From positions 8,060,001-8,124,000 of the forward strand of contig NZ_BJHV01000001.1 in assembly GCF_005405925.1 (NCBI RefSeq): a stretch of 64,000 bases of DNA, written 5' to 3'. Made by a program: the position numbers and the translations under genes. The notes under the pieces were generated by a model. It did no database searches, was not told the origin of the DNA, and saw nothing but the letters and a program-made list of their open reading frames with translations. The DNA comes from Streptomyces antimycoticus. GTDB lineage: Bacteria; Actinomycetota; Actinomycetes; Streptomycetales; Streptomycetaceae. Shown one piece after another: positions 44,695-54,813 of the stretch (the first letter of the stretch is position 1; each line of letters begins with the position of its first letter).

Positions 44695-44710
44695 GGGGCC
44701 ATCCGGCCCC
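44695..44710. promoter_or_regulatory. Palindrome GGGGCC-ATCC-GGCCCC, possible DosR-like box
   Basis: A perfect 6+6 palindrome in the CBS-BON / nitroreductase divergent region. Its GGGNC-N4-GNCCC layout resembles the mycobacterial DosR box, but such GC-rich palindromes arise easily here. It lies 95 bp from the CBS start and 75 bp from the nitroreductase start. Confidence 0.3.
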
Positions 44711-44784
44711 TCGATCCAGGGCGTTCCGTCCCCAGGACACCGCTCACCTGCGGTGACACTTTGGATATGAGGCGGAAAGGCGGG

Positions 44785-46017
44785 ATGTCGATGCGTGCGC
44801 ATGTCGGCGACCAGTTGATTGTCGAAAGCCCCACCACCGGTGCCACCAAGCGGGACGGTGAGATCGTCGGACTCCACCATGACGACGGGACACCTCCCTA
44901 CGAGGTCCGGTGGTCGGACACCGACCAAGTCACCCTTGTGTTCCCTGGCCCGGACGCACACATTCACCCCACCGGGCACGAACCGGAACGGGAGGGGAGG
45001 GGCCACCGCGGCTCCGCGACGACACCCCGCGGCGTTCGTTCGCTCTCCGAGGCGGTGGTCATGTCGTTGGTGGCGGACGCGACGGCCGCGCCCTCGATGC
45101 ACAACGCCCAGCCCTGGCGGTTCGAGTACTCCCGGCGCAGCCGCGTGTTCCGCATCAGGGCCGACCTGCGGGGCGCCCTGCCGCACTCCGACCCCGAGCT
45201 CCGCGCCCTGCACATCGGCTGCGGCGCCGCCCTGATGAACCTGCGGGTCGCGGTGGCCCACGAGGGCTGGGAGGCACAGACCCGGCCGCTGCCCGACCCC
45301 GCCGACCCGATGCTGCTGGCCTCCGTGACACTGACCCGCCCGCTCGGCGACGAGGCCGATCCAGCCGACTTGTACCCGGCCGTGCACACCCGCCACACCA
45401 GCCGGTACCCCTTCGCCGAGACCGAGATCCCCCCATCGGTGCGGACGGCCCTCGCCGACGCCGCAGACCGGGAACACGTCTCGCTGTCCTTCGTCTCCGG
45501 CTGGCATCTCCAGTACGTGGTGGACCTGGCGCTGGAGGCCGAGGCCCGCAACCTCACCGACGCGGGCGTCGCCGCGGACCTGGCCCGCTTCACCCGCGCC
45601 ACGGACGACACGCGGCCGGCCACCGAAGGGGTCCCGGAGTACGCTTTCGGGCCCCGCCGCCGGGTCGGCAACGCTCCCATGCGTGACTTCGCGGGTGGCA
45701 AGTCCCTCCCCGGCCGTCCGGCAGCCGACTTCGAGACCTTGCCCCATCTGGTGTTGCTGAGCACCTCCCGTGACCGGCCCGTGGACTGGCTGCACACCGG
45801 CCAGGCGGTGGAGCGCGTGCTGTTGCGGGCCACGCTGGAGGGGTTGTCCGCCTCGTTCGTCACCCAGGCCCTGGAATGGCAGGACCTGCGCTGGCCGCTG
45901 CGCGACCCGATGTCGGGCATGGCCTACGTACAGATGGTGCTCCGACTCGGGTACGGCCCTCCGGGCACGCAAACGCCCAGGCGGCCGGTCGACGACGTGC
46001 TGGACATCGAGCCGTAG
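44785..46017 (+). CDS. DUF1918-nitroreductase (Acg-like) fusion protein
   Basis: 410 residues from the ATG at 44785. Residues 1-62 are a DUF1918 domain (MRAHVGDQLIVESPTTG, DGTPPYEVRWSDTDQVTLVFPGPDAHIHP). After a basic linker the nitroreductase-like domain begins (LSEAVVMSLVADATAAPSMHNAQPWRFEY), with HTGQAVERVLLRATLEGLSASFVTQALEW and QMVLRLGYGPPG near the end. This matches the Acg (Rv2032) group, DosR-regulated flavin-sequestering proteins of M. tuberculosis. The two modules are usually separate genes as far as I know. It lies in the hypoxia-type cluster, divergent from the CBS-BON gene. Confidence 0.85.
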   Translation: MSMRAHVGDQLIVESPTTGATKRDGEIVGLHHDDGTPPYEVRWSDTDQVTLVFPGPDAHIHPTGHEPEREGRGHRGSATTPRGVRSLSEAVVMSLVADATAAPSMHNAQPWRFEYSRRSRVFRIRADLRGALPHSDPELRALHIGCGAALMNLRVAVAHEGWEAQTRPLPDPADPMLLASVTLTRPLGDEADPADLYPAVHTRHTSRYPFAETEIPPSVRTALADAADREHVSLSFVSGWHLQYVVDLALEAEARNLTDAGVAADLARFTRATDDTRPATEGVPEYAFGPRRRVGNAPMRDFAGGKSLPGRPAADFETLPHLVLLSTSRDRPVDWLHTGQAVERVLLRATLEGLSASFVTQALEWQDLRWPLRDPMSGMAYVQMVLRLGYGPPGTQTPRRPVDDVLDIEP

Positions 46018-46054
46018 CCATAGCCCCGGCCGTGCGTCCTTGGAGGAATCGCCT

Positions 46055-46216
46055 TCAGGGCGTGCGCTCAGCCTCGTCCCGTCCCACGCCGCGGAAGTGG
46101 CATTCCACATCCACGACCCCCTCAACGGCCCGGGCAAGGCGCGCGGCCACCGGGATCAGCGCGGTGTCGCGGAGCTGTCCGCCGAGCGTGACGACTCCTT
46201 GGGAGGTCTCGGACAC
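46055..46216 (-). CDS. 53-residue BON-domain microprotein
   Basis: Starts at a GTG (46216) with GGGAGG 8 bp upstream, and reads VSETSQGVVTLGGQLRDTAL, IPVAARLARAVEGVVDVEC and HFRGVGRDEAERTP, then TGA. The pattern is that of a single BON module, very like the C-terminal BON of the CBS protein at 43926 (VTLAGSVETRSLVPVIVRLCRGVDGVVSV). It lies 92 bp downstream of hypE and may be cotranscribed. It could be a real small gene or the last piece of a decayed CBS-BON paralogue; the good ribosome-binding site favours a gene. Confidence 0.6.
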   Translation of the reverse strand: MSETSQGVVTLGGQLRDTALIPVAARLARAVEGVVDVECHFRGVGRDEAERTP

Positions 46217-46307
46217 GGGAGTACCTCCCTCCGCGCGGTGTTCCGGCGGCTTTCCCTTTCAGTGTCCGGCCTGCCGGTGTCCCCCGGCCACCCGAGGACC
46301 GCGCCGT

Positions 46308-47369
46308 TCAGCAGATCCGGGGCAGTTGCTCGCCGAGCGGCAGATCCACGATCCGGGTCCCGCCCAGTCCGGTACGGGCCACGACCATGCCGGGGTGCTC
46401 GGCCACGCACGCGCCGATCACGCCCGCCTCACGGCCCATCGGATGCGCGCGCATAGCGTCGAGGACCGCGTCGGCGTGGGTCCTGGGCACGAAGGCGACC
46501 AGGCGGCCCTCGTTGGCCACGTACATCGGGTCCAGGCCGAGGAGAGCACATGCGCTGGCCACCGCGTCCGGGACGGGCACTGCCCCCTCCTCCAGGACGA
46601 CGCCGGTGTCCGAGGCTGCCGCGATCTCGTTGAGTGCGGCGGCCAGGCCGCCTCTCGTGGGGTCGCGCAGAACGTGGATCTCGGGGGTGACGGCGAGCAT
46701 CGCCTGGACCAGTCCGGCCAGGGGCGCGGTGTCACTGACCACCTCGGTGCCGAAGGTCAGCCCTTCGCGGACGCTGAGGATGGCGATGCCGTGCTGTCCG
46801 ATCGGCCCGCTGACGATCACCATGTCACCGGGTCGGGCACGCTGCGGGCGGATGTCCACCCCCTCGGGGATCAGCCCGATCCCCGCCGTGTTCACGTACA
46901 CCCCGTCGCCGTGGCCGGAGTCGACCACCTTGGTGTCGCCGGTGACCACGGTGACGTCCGCCGCTCGGGCGGCGGCGCCGAGCGCCTGGGCGACCCGGCC
47001 GACGGTGCTCAGCTCCGTGCCCTCCTCCAGGATGAACGCGCAGGACAGGTGGGCGGGAACGGCTCCGCTCATGGCCAGGTCGTTGACGGTGCCGTTGACC
47101 GCCAGGTCTCCGATGTTCCCGCCGGGGAAGAACAGCGGGCGGACGACGTAGGAGTCGGTCGAGAAGGCCAGCCGGGCACCGCCGAGCGTGACGGTGGCCG
47201 AGTCGGTGAGTCCTGCCAGCGTCTCGCCGCCGTAGGCCGGGAGGAAGAGGTGCCGGGTCAGCTCCGCGGAGAGCGCTCCTCCGCCACCGTGGCCCATGAC
47301 CACCACCGGGTGGTCGCGCAGTGGCATCGGGCAGGACCAGCCGGTGGTGTCGGCGGTGATGTCAGTCAA
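46308..47369 (-). CDS. hypE: Hydrogenase maturation protein HypE
   Basis: 353 residues. PurM-like fold: [63 protein letters not shown] and [25 protein letters not shown]. The C-terminus is exactly PRIC, the conserved cysteine that HypF carbamoylates and HypE dehydrates to thiocyanate for the Fe(CN)2CO centre. It overlaps hypD by 8 bp. It is the last hyp gene of the hypF-C-D-E operon, and no hypA or hypB follows. Confidence 0.97.
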   Translation of the reverse strand: MTDITADTTGWSCPMPLRDHPVVVMGHGGGGALSAELTRHLFLPAYGGETLAGLTDSATVTLGGARLAFSTDSYVVRPLFFPGGNIGDLAVNGTVNDLAMSGAVPAHLSCAFILEEGTELSTVGRVAQALGAAARAADVTVVTGDTKVVDSGHGDGVYVNTAGIGLIPEGVDIRPQRARPGDMVIVSGPIGQHGIAILSVREGLTFGTEVVSDTAPLAGLVQAMLAVTPEIHVLRDPTRGGLAAALNEIAAASDTGVVLEEGAVPVPDAVASACALLGLDPMYVANEGRLVAFVPRTHADAVLDAMRAHPMGREAGVIGACVAEHPGMVVARTGLGGTRIVDLPLGEQLPRIC

Positions 47370-48483
47370 TGGAAGTCGTCTCCTCCATGCGGGGCGTGGC
47401 CAGACGCCGGTACAGGTAGTAGGCGGCGCACGCGCCCTCGCTCGAGACCATGGTCGCGCCGAGCGGTGTGCGCGGAGTACAGGCGGTGCCGAAGGCCGCG
47501 CATTCGTGGGGCCTGATCAGCCCCTGGAGTACCTCTCCGCTGCGGCACACCGTGGGCTCCTCTGTGGTCAGGCCGGTAACCTCGAACCGGTGCTCGGCGT
47601 CGTAGTCGCGGTAGGTGTCCGTCAGCCGCCAGCCGCTGTCCGGAATGGTGCCGATGCCGCGCCATGCGCGGTCGGTGGTGGTGAACACCTCTCGTAGCAC
47701 ACTCAGGGCGACCTGGTTGCCCTGCGGGCGCACGGCGCGTGGGTAGGCGTTCTCGACGCGGTGTTCGCCCCGTTCGAGCTGGCGGACCGCCCGCCGGATG
47801 CCTTCCAGGATGTCCAGTGGCTCGAATCCCGTGACCACGATGGGCACCTTGTGGGTGTCGGCGAGGGCGGGGTATTCGAGGGTGCCCATCACGCTGCACA
47901 CGTGCCCTGCGGCGAGGAACGCCTGGACGCGGCAGTCCGGGGATCGCATGATCGCTTCGATGGCCGGTGGCACCCGAACATGGGAGACCAGCAGGCTGAA
48001 GTTCCGCACATCGAGCCGTTTGGCCTGGTGGGCCGCCATGGCGATGGCGGGAGCGGTGGTCTCGAAGCCGACACCGAAGAACACCACCTGCTGGTCCGGG
48101 GTCTGCTGGGCGATCCGCAGCGCGTCCAGCGGTGAGTAGACGACTCGGACGTCACCGCCGTCGCCCCTGACCCGGAACAGGTCACGGTCGCTTCCCGGCA
48201 CCCGGAGCATGTCGCCGAACGAGCAGAAGACCACGCCCGGGCGGGAGGCGATCTCCAGCGCCTTGTCGATCACCTCCAGCGGAGTGACGCAGACCGGACA
48301 CCCCGGCCCGTGGATCAACTCGATCTGCTCGGGCAGCAGTTGGTCGATGCCGTGCCGGATGATCGAGTGCGTCTGACCGCCACAGACCTCCATCATCGAC
48401 CAGGGTCGGGTGACCGTCCCGGCGATGTCGTCCAGGAGCCGTCGGGCCAGGGCGGGGTCCTGGAACTCGTCGATGTATTTCAC
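47362..48483 (-). CDS. hypD: Hydrogenase maturation protein HypD
   Basis: 373 residues. Iron-sulfur scaffold protein: [41 protein letters not shown] and [16 protein letters not shown]; the C-terminal cysteines ([26 protein letters not shown]) bind the 4Fe-4S cluster. With HypC it holds the Fe ion while CN and CO are added. It overlaps hypC by 4 bp and hypE by 8 bp, a tight operon. Confidence 0.97.
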   Translation of the reverse strand: MKYIDEFQDPALARRLLDDIAGTVTRPWSMMEVCGGQTHSIIRHGIDQLLPEQIELIHGPGCPVCVTPLEVIDKALEIASRPGVVFCSFGDMLRVPGSDRDLFRVRGDGGDVRVVYSPLDALRIAQQTPDQQVVFFGVGFETTAPAIAMAAHQAKRLDVRNFSLLVSHVRVPPAIEAIMRSPDCRVQAFLAAGHVCSVMGTLEYPALADTHKVPIVVTGFEPLDILEGIRRAVRQLERGEHRVENAYPRAVRPQGNQVALSVLREVFTTTDRAWRGIGTIPDSGWRLTDTYRDYDAEHRFEVTGLTTEEPTVCRSGEVLQGLIRPHECAAFGTACTPRTPLGATMVSSEGACAAYYLYRRLATPRMEETTSID

Positions 48484-48779
48484 CGGTTCTCCTCCTCGGG
48501 CGCCCTTTCCGTCTCGTCCGCCGCACGTGCCCAGGCATCGCCGAACTCTTCGTCCAGTGCCCCGATCCGCTCGAAGAGCCGGAGGGTGGCCAGGGCGGAC
48601 TCCTCGTCGAGCCGTTGGATCGCGAAGCCCACATGGACGATCGCGTACTCACCGACCTCGATCTCCGGCAGATAGGCGAGGCAGACATCCTTGACCACTC
48701 CGCCGAAGTCGACCCGCGCCATCGGCGTACCGTCGCGTTCCTCGATGCCGACCACGCGGCCGGGTACCGCCAGGCACAT
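48480..48779 (-). CDS. hypC: Hydrogenase assembly chaperone HypC
   Basis: 99 residues beginning [17 protein letters not shown], the invariant N-terminal MC that binds iron with HypD, followed by the OB-fold [29 protein letters not shown]. The C-terminal 25 residues after the fold are an acidic extension ([16 protein letters not shown]). It lies 18 bp after hypF and overlaps hypD. Confidence 0.96.
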   Translation of the reverse strand: MCLAVPGRVVGIEERDGTPMARVDFGGVVKDVCLAYLPEIEVGEYAIVHVGFAIQRLDEESALATLRLFERIGALDEEFGDAWARAADETERAPEEENR

Positions 48780-48797
48780 GTGCTCCTCCTCGATTCC

Positions 48798-51119
48798 TCA
48801 CGTCTCGGCGACACGGGCGGCGATGACCGCCTGTCCCAGGGCCAGGCCGCCGTCGCCGGGCGGGACCACCGTGTGCCCGAGGACGGTGAATCCGTCCTCG
48901 GCCAGCCCGGCGGTGCACATCCCGTCCAGGAGGGCGTTGGCGAACACCCCGCCGGTGAGGACGACCGTCCGCACACCCGTGCTCCGATGTGCCTTCCGGC
49001 AGGCCGTGCGGACCGCACCGGCGACCGCCAGATGGAAGCGGGCGGCGATCAGCGGGACCGCCACACCCGCGCGGAGATCGGCCACGATCGCCGCCAGCAG
49101 CGGGGCGGGATCCTCGAGCGTGAAGGGGTAGCCGTCCCGCACCCCGTCGGCGGTCGCGGCCGCGGCCTCCAGCTCCATGGCGGCCTGGGCCTCGTAACCC
49201 GCCCGGTGACAGACGCCCACCAGCGAGGACACGGCGTCGAACAGCCGCCCCATGCTGGAGGTCGGCACACATGCGATGCCGCGTGCCAACTGGGTTTCCA
49301 GCACACGACGTTCCTCGGGCGGGCAGGTGGCGGCACACGGCAAGTCGGGCGACCAGGCGAGGCCGGCCGCGCGCAGATGGGCCAGTGCCATCCGATACGG
49401 GTGGCGCACCGCCGCGTCACCGCCCGGCAGGGGCACATACGCCAGGTGCGCCAGGCGGCGGTAGCCCGCGTAGTCGGCCAGCAGTACCTCGCCGCCCCAT
49501 ACGGCGCCGTCGTCGCCGTAGCCGGTGCCGTCGAAGGCGACACCGAGCACCGGCTCGTCCAACCCGTGTTCCGCCATGGCGGAAGCGATGTGGGCGTGGT
49601 GGTGCTGGACCAGGGTGAGCGGTCGGCCGTCACGCCGTGCCCATCGCGCGGACCGGTAGCCGGGGTGACGGTCGGCGGCGATGTGGGCCGGCTCGACGCG
49701 GGTGAGCGCCCGCAGATGGCTCTCGGCGCGTTCGAAGGCATGCTGGGCGGACAGGCTGTCCATGTCCCCGATGTGGGCGGACAGCCAGGCGGCGTCGCCC
49801 TCCGCCAGGCACAGGGTGTTCTTCAGGTCCCCGCCGACCGCGAGGACCGGACGGACGGCCACCGGAAGCCGGATGCGCGCCGGGGCGAAGCCGCGCGAGC
49901 GGCGGATCGGCAGGGGCGAACCGGCCGTGCGGACCCGGACCACCGAGTCATCGCAAGCCACCACGATGGGCCGGTCATGCCAGAGCCAGGCGTCGGCCAG
50001 CCCGTCCAGGCGGAGCATGGCCTCCCGGTCGTCGGTCACCAGCGGCTCGCCGGAGAGGTTTCCGCTGGTCATCACCAGGACGCCGGGGCCTGGTGGGTCG
50101 CCCGGGAGGCCGAACAGAAGCCGGTGCAACGGGGTGTAGGGCAGCAGCACCCCGATGTCCGGGCTCCCCGGGCACACCTGCGGTGCCAGCGGAGTCGGAG
50201 ATCGGCGGCGCAGCAGCACGACGGGGCGGGACCGCCCGGTGAGGACGCGGCGCTCCGCCGGGCCGAGGTGGCCGAGCCGGGCGGCGGTGTCGGCATCGGG
50301 GGCCATGACGGCGAACGGCTTGTCGCCACGGGCCTTGCGGCGTCGCAGTTCGCCCACGGCCCTCGGGGCGGTCGCGTCGCAGACCAGGTGGTAGCCGCCG
50401 AGGCCCTTGACCGCCAGGATCGCCCCGGCCGCCAGCATCCGCCGGGCCTCGGCCAACGCGGGCCCGCCCTCCCGTCGTACGGAGCCGGTCAGCCTCAGGC
50501 GTGGCCCACAGGCCCAGCAGGCGATGGGCTGGGCATGGAACCGCCGGTCGGACGGGTCCGTGTACTCCGCCGCGCAGTCCGGGCACATCGGGAAGGCCGC
50601 CATGGTGGTGGTGGCCCGGTCGTACGGCATGGTGGTGGTGATGGTGAAGCGTGGGCCGCAGTCGGTGCAGGTGATGAACGGGTGCCGGTGGCGGCGGTTG
50701 GCCGGGTCGGCCAGCTCGGTCAGACACGCGTCGCAGGTGGCGGCGTCGGGCGGGACCAGAGTGCGGCCGTGGCCCGTCGTCGAGGGCCCGATCGCGAAAC
50801 CGGTGCCGCCGGTCGGGCGCAGCTCTGAGGTGGCCACCGCGGCGATGTCCGCCAGCGGGGGTGCGTCCGCCGTCAGCCGGTGGCAGAAACCGGCCACCGC
50901 CTCGGGGCCGCCCTCGATCTCGATCCGCGCCCCGGACGGTCCGTTCTCCACCTGCCCGGACAGGCCAAGCTCGGTGGCCAAGGCATGGACGAAGGGCCGG
51001 AAGCCGACTCCCTGCACCACGCCACCGACCGTCACCAGGCGACGGACCGGCCGTTGCGAGCCTTTGGTGTCCGGCTCCGCCGCGGCGGAGCCGGACACCA
51101 AAGGCTGTTTCATGGACAC
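48798..51119 (-). CDS. hypF: Carbamoyltransferase HypF
   Basis: About 773 residues. The acylphosphatase domain is [20 protein letters not shown]. Two zinc fingers follow ([18 protein letters not shown]...[13 protein letters not shown]...CWACG), then a YrdC-like domain ([28 protein letters not shown]) and a Kae1-like domain ([34 protein letters not shown]). It converts carbamoyl phosphate to a carbamoyl group on HypE. The annotated start (GTG 51119, or ATG 51113) adds a non-family tail of about 25 residues encoded by a 48-bp perfect palindrome; initiation at the GTG at 51035 would remove it but also trim the first strand. The domain order and length are otherwise normal. Confidence 0.95.
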   Translation of the reverse strand: MSMKQPLVSGSAAAEPDTKGSQRPVRRLVTVGGVVQGVGFRPFVHALATELGLSGQVENGPSGARIEIEGGPEAVAGFCHRLTADAPPLADIAAVATSELRPTGGTGFAIGPSTTGHGRTLVPPDAATCDACLTELADPANRRHRHPFITCTDCGPRFTITTTMPYDRATTTMAAFPMCPDCAAEYTDPSDRRFHAQPIACWACGPRLRLTGSVRREGGPALAEARRMLAAGAILAVKGLGGYHLVCDATAPRAVGELRRRKARGDKPFAVMAPDADTAARLGHLGPAERRVLTGRSRPVVLLRRRSPTPLAPQVCPGSPDIGVLLPYTPLHRLLFGLPGDPPGPGVLVMTSGNLSGEPLVTDDREAMLRLDGLADAWLWHDRPIVVACDDSVVRVRTAGSPLPIRRSRGFAPARIRLPVAVRPVLAVGGDLKNTLCLAEGDAAWLSAHIGDMDSLSAQHAFERAESHLRALTRVEPAHIAADRHPGYRSARWARRDGRPLTLVQHHHAHIASAMAEHGLDEPVLGVAFDGTGYGDDGAVWGGEVLLADYAGYRRLAHLAYVPLPGGDAAVRHPYRMALAHLRAAGLAWSPDLPCAATCPPEERRVLETQLARGIACVPTSSMGRLFDAVSSLVGVCHRAGYEAQAAMELEAAAATADGVRDGYPFTLEDPAPLLAAIVADLRAGVAVPLIAARFHLAVAGAVRTACRKAHRSTGVRTVVLTGGVFANALLDGMCTAGLAEDGFTVLGHTVVPPGDGGLALGQAVIAARVAET
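51059..51106. repeat. 48-bp perfect palindrome at the 5' end of hypF
   Basis: Twenty-four base pairs match without interruption: arms 51059-51082 and 51083-51106, centre CCG|CGG. It overlaps the first codons of the hypF frame. In RNA it would form a very stable hairpin that could stop transcription coming from the hydrogenase structural operon or block hypF translation. Confidence 0.85.
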
Positions 51120-51298
51120 GGCTTCCGTCCGGAGTGGTCGAGCCTGCGCGAGAGTTCTGGCCGTGCTGTGAAACCCGTCCGACCAGGTCGTTCGTCATGT
51201 TAGGAACGGGTCCGGTCACCGTGGGAGACCACGCCCGCACGGCGGCCCAACGCACCCCGAACGGCCCAGGCGACGCACCATGTCGCCCAGCGGGCGGA
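51107..51298. other. Gap between the maturation protease gene and hypF
   Basis: About 180 bp with no gene. This is the only real break in the hydrogenase/hyp gene run, so hypF-C-D-E may have its own promoter here. I see no convincing -35/-10 pair. Confidence 0.4.
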
Positions 51299-51808
51299 CT
51301 ATGCGATTCCCCGGTCGTCGGCCAGCGTGCTCGCGCGCCGAAGCCGGTCGTGCGCCTCGTCGATGGCCTCGGCCACGTGGCGGATCAGCTCGGGGAGTGC
51401 GTCGGCCACCGCGGTGCTGAGCCCGCGGCCGAGACCGAAGTCGCCCCCTTCCACCGCGTGCACCGTCAGCTCTCGGGGCATCCGGTCGAGCGCCGCGGCC
51501 AGGGCGAAGGTCTCGCCGAGTCCGAGGGCGTGGGTGCTGGCGGAGCGTGCTGCGCACCGCGCGGCCCGCTCCGCGGTCAGGGTGTGCAGCCGCCCTGGCT
51601 GCCCGGGGTGGGCGTGCACCACCTCGACCACGACGACGGCGTCGTGACGGTGCCAGAGCCCGAGCATCCGCCCGGGCTCGCCGTCGCTGTCGGTCAGCAC
51701 CGTGCCCTCGGGCACTCGGGCGCGCAGGGCATCGATGACGGCCGGGCCGGCTCCATCGTCCCGTCGGTAGGGATTGCCCACGCCGATGACCACGACCCGG
51801 CCCGTCAT
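51299..51808 (-). CDS. Hydrogenase maturation protease
   Basis: 169 residues from the ATG at 51808. The N-terminus is characteristic: VVVIGVGNPYRRDDGAGPAVIDAL (the E/D of the nickel-binding site is D here), then DAVVVVEVVHA (an Asp-like acidic site) and HALGLGETFALAAAL with the conserved His. This HybD/HyaD/HycI-type protease removes the C-terminal peptide of the large subunit after nickel insertion. It overlaps hydA by 4 bp. It ends the structural operon. Confidence 0.92.
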   Translation of the reverse strand: MTGRVVVIGVGNPYRRDDGAGPAVIDALRARVPEGTVLTDSDGEPGRMLGLWHRHDAVVVVEVVHAHPGQPGRLHTLTAERAARCAARSASTHALGLGETFALAAALDRMPRELTVHAVEGGDFGLGRGLSTAVADALPELIRHVAEAIDEAHDRLRRASTLADDRGIA

Positions 51809-53160
51809 CCGTGCTCCACCGTCAGGTCCAGGAAGTGCGCGGAGCAGGAGATGCACGGGTCGTGGTTGCGGACGGCCCGCTCGCACAGCGCGGTCAGCTC
51901 CTCGTCGCCGGGCGGCTCGCCCGGCCCGTCCAGGCGGGACTGCACCTGGCGGCGCAGGTCGTCCTCGATGGCCGCCTGGTTCTGCGCGGTGGGCGGCACG
52001 ATCCGGGCCAGGGTCAGGGTGCCGTCGGCGTCCATGGCGTATCGGTGATAGAGCAGCCCGCGCGGCGCCTCGGTGGCCGCGCAGCCGGTCGCCGGGCGCG
52101 GTGGCACCGCGACGTACGACCGGGAGGGCGGCTCGTAGGCGTCGATGATCCGCAGCGCCTCGGCCACGGCATGGGCGACCTCGACGGCGCGGACGATGAT
52201 GCTCCGGAACGGATTGCGGCACACCGCGCCGGTGGCCGGATCGCCGAGTCCCGCCGCCCGCGCGGCGTCGAGGGCCGAGGGGTGGAGCCACCGTCCGCTG
52301 ATCGCGTACCGGGCCAGGCAGCCGGTCAGGTAGTGGTCGCCGTCCAGTTGGGACACCAGGGCGGTCGAGTGGGGGACCTGGTGTTCCACCACGTGGCGCT
52401 CGAACTCCTCTACCGGAAGCGTTCGTACGGGGGTGGCGCCGTCCGAGCCTGCCACCGCGGCCATGACGGCCGGGGTTCCGGAGTCGATGGCGTACCGGCC
52501 GGGGTCGCGCATCGCCAGCAGCGGGCCGTCGTACGCGACGTCGGGGAAGTCGAAGCCGGCCACCCAGCGCACGGTCTCCAGCGCGTCGTCATGGGCCCGG
52601 CGCAGCCGCTCGGCCAGCGGGACGAGTTCGGCCGGAGTGGGCACGTGGTAGAAGCCTCCCACCCGGACGTTGATCGGGTGGATGGCGCGGCCGCCGAGCT
52701 GCTCCATGATGGTGTTGCCCGCCTGTTTGATCCGCAGGCCGCGCTCCACGGCCGCGGGGTGCTCGCGGGCGAGTTCGACGGCGCTGGGGTGGCCGAGGAA
52801 GTCGGGGGCGTGCAGCAGGTGGATGTGCAGGGACTGGCTCTCGATCCATTCGCCGTAGTAGAGCAGCCGCCGCAGTTCCGTGAGTGGTACGTCGACCGTC
52901 ACCCCGCAGGCCCGCTCGATGGCTTGGCATGCGGTCGTCTGGTATGCGACGGGGCAAATTCCGCAGATCCGTGAGGTGATGTCGGGTGGTTCGCCGTGGC
53001 CGCGGCCGACCAGGAACGCTTCGAAGAAGCGGGGCGGCTCGTAGATCCGCAGTTGCGCCTCGGTGACCGTCCCGTCGCGCACGGCCAGGTGGAGGGCCGC
53101 TTCCCCTTCCACCCGGGCGAGTGCGTCCAGTCGCAGCACACGGGATCCGCGGTGGCTCAT
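51805..53160 (-). CDS. hydA: [NiFe] hydrogenase large (alpha) subunit, group 3b-like
   Basis: 451 residues from the ATG at 53160. The nickel ligands are all present: [10 protein letters not shown] (L1) near 63-72 and [11 protein letters not shown] (L2) at the C-terminus. [11 protein letters not shown] near 15 is also family-typical. Nine residues follow the L2 His (FLDLTVEHG); cleavage after H by the adjacent protease matures the enzyme. With hydD, hydG and hydB this forms a bidirectional NADP-linked cytosolic hydrogenase (sulfhydrogenase type). The assignment to group 3b rests on the hydBGDA-like gene order and the type of reductase subunits. Confidence 0.95.
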   Translation of the reverse strand: MSHRGSRVLRLDALARVEGEAALHLAVRDGTVTEAQLRIYEPPRFFEAFLVGRGHGEPPDITSRICGICPVAYQTTACQAIERACGVTVDVPLTELRRLLYYGEWIESQSLHIHLLHAPDFLGHPSAVELAREHPAAVERGLRIKQAGNTIMEQLGGRAIHPINVRVGGFYHVPTPAELVPLAERLRRAHDDALETVRWVAGFDFPDVAYDGPLLAMRDPGRYAIDSGTPAVMAAVAGSDGATPVRTLPVEEFERHVVEHQVPHSTALVSQLDGDHYLTGCLARYAISGRWLHPSALDAARAAGLGDPATGAVCRNPFRSIIVRAVEVAHAVAEALRIIDAYEPPSRSYVAVPPRPATGCAATEAPRGLLYHRYAMDADGTLTLARIVPPTAQNQAAIEDDLRRQVQSRLDGPGEPPGDEELTALCERAVRNHDPCISCSAHFLDLTVEHG

Positions 53161-53999
53161 CGGGGCTCTTCTTCCGCCGGGGGCTCGGGGGCCTGCTGGG
53201 TCGCGAGCTCGGGCACCGGGCCGTATTCGGGCGAGGCCGCGTTGAAGGTGCGGAAGACCCGCACGATGTCCCGCTCGGTCATGCCGTCGTGCCGCAGCTC
53301 GCGCACCATGGCCTCCAGGTTGGGCTGGGCCATCGGCCCGAAGCAGCCGTAGCAGCCGCGCCCGTAGGCGGGGCAGAGGGCGCCGCACCCGGCGTGGGTG
53401 ACCGGCCCCAGGCAGGGGATGCCCTGGGCGACGGTGATGCAGGTCGTGCCGCGCCGCTTGCACTGGAAGCAGACGCTGTGGCTGGAGATGTTCGGCTTGC
53501 GCCCGGCCAGAAAGGCCGTGATCACCTCCAGCAGCTGGCCGCGGTCGATGGGACAGCCGCGCAGTTCGAAGTCGACTGGTACATGCGCCGAGATGGGCGT
53601 GGAAGTGTCCAGGGTGGCGATGTACTCCGGGTCGGCGTAGACCGCGGCCCGGAATTCCTCGACGTCCGCGAAGTTGCGCAGCGCCTGGATGCCGCCTGCG
53701 GTGGCGCAGGCGCCGATGGTGACCAGGCGACGGGAGATCCGCCGGATGTGGTGGACGCGCCGGACGTCCTCGGCGGTGGTGATGGACCCGTCCACCAGGG
53801 AGAGGTCGTACGGTCCGGTCCCCGCGAGGGTGGCCGGCTCTCTGGAGTCCTCCGCACTGGACATCTCCAGGAAGTGCGTGATGCGCACCCGGTCGGTGAG
53901 CGGGAGCAGTTCGTCCTCGCAGTCGAGCAGGGTCAGCTGGCAGCCGTCGCACGAGGCGAACTTCCACACGGCGAGGGAGGGGCGGGGATCGGGTTCCAT
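53157..53999 (-). CDS. hydD: [NiFe] hydrogenase small (delta) subunit
   Basis: 280 residues with no Tat signal, so the enzyme is cytoplasmic. The proximal cluster ligands are in [24 protein letters not shown] and [13 protein letters not shown]. The distal clusters are [33 protein letters not shown] and [10 protein letters not shown]. It overlaps hydA by 4 bp. The C-terminal 20 residues are a low-complexity acidic/proline tail. Confidence 0.96.
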   Translation of the reverse strand: MEPDPRPSLAVWKFASCDGCQLTLLDCEDELLPLTDRVRITHFLEMSSAEDSREPATLAGTGPYDLSLVDGSITTAEDVRRVHHIRRISRRLVTIGACATAGGIQALRNFADVEEFRAAVYADPEYIATLDTSTPISAHVPVDFELRGCPIDRGQLLEVITAFLAGRKPNISSHSVCFQCKRRGTTCITVAQGIPCLGPVTHAGCGALCPAYGRGCYGCFGPMAQPNLEAMVRELRHDGMTERDIVRVFRTFNAASPEYGPVPELATQQAPEPPAEEEPR

Positions 54000-54000
54000 G

Positions 54001-54813
54001 TCACAGCTCCCTGACGGCGAGCAGGGGCCGGGCGCGGTCGTAGCCGACCACCGGGCCGTCCCGGCACAACAGCAGGGGCCCGAGCTGGCAGTGACCGCAG
54101 TGGCCGGTGCCGCAGCGCATGTTCCGTTCCAGTGACACCTGGATCCGACGCGCGGGCAGGCCGCGGGTGAGCAGCGCCCGGGCGGTGTGCCGGATCATCA
54201 CCTCGGGGCCGCAGAGCAGCGCGGCGGTCCGATCCGGGCGCCAGTCGACCCGGTCCAGCAGGGTGGTGACCACGCCCACGCTGCCACGCCAGCCAGGGCC
54301 GGGCCGGTCGACGGTCACCTCCACCTGAGAGGAGGCGCGCCGCCAGTGCTCCAGTTCCTCCCCGTAGAGCAGATCCTCAGGCGTACGGGCCCCGATCAGC
54401 ACGTTGAGGCGGCCATAGTGTCCGGGGTGGTCGAGCAGACGGCGCACCACCGGGCGCAGCGGGGCGAGTCCGATGCCGCCGGCGACCACCAGGACGTCCA
54501 AGCCGGCCGCCGCGTCGAGGTCCCAGCCGGTGCCGTAGGGGCCCCGCAGGCCGATCGCGTCCCCGGCCCTGAGCCGGCACAGCGCACCGGTGACCGCGCC
54601 GATCGCGCGCACGGTGTGCACCAGACGGTGGCCGTCACCGGTCGCGCTGACCGAGATCGGCACCTCCCCGACGCCGAAGGCGTACACCATGGCGAACCGG
54701 CCCGGCGAGAACTCCGGCAGCGCCCGCCCCACCGGTGCCACCTCCAGCGACACACAGTCCGCGGTCTCCGCCGAAACGGCGGTCACCCGGTACGGCACGG
54801 GCACGGTGGTCAC
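54001..54813 (-). CDS. hydG: Hydrogenase FAD/NAD(P)-binding (gamma) subunit
   Basis: 270 residues from the GTG at 54813, which overlaps the stop of the upstream gene (GTGA). FNR-like: [23 protein letters not shown] (FAD), [29 protein letters not shown] (NAD(P)) and [19 protein letters not shown]-terminal iron-sulfur motif follows: [25 protein letters not shown] (2Fe-2S, C-x4-C-x2-C-x8-C). It is the diaphorase that links the hydrogenase to NAD(P)H. One base separates it from hydD. Confidence 0.94.
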   Translation of the reverse strand: MTTVPVPYRVTAVSAETADCVSLEVAPVGRALPEFSPGRFAMVYAFGVGEVPISVSATGDGHRLVHTVRAIGAVTGALCRLRAGDAIGLRGPYGTGWDLDAAAGLDVLVVAGGIGLAPLRPVVRRLLDHPGHYGRLNVLIGARTPEDLLYGEELEHWRRASSQVEVTVDRPGPGWRGSVGVVTTLLDRVDWRPDRTAALLCGPEVMIRHTARALLTRGLPARRIQVSLERNMRCGTGHCGHCQLGPLLLCRDGPVVGYDRARPLLAVREL

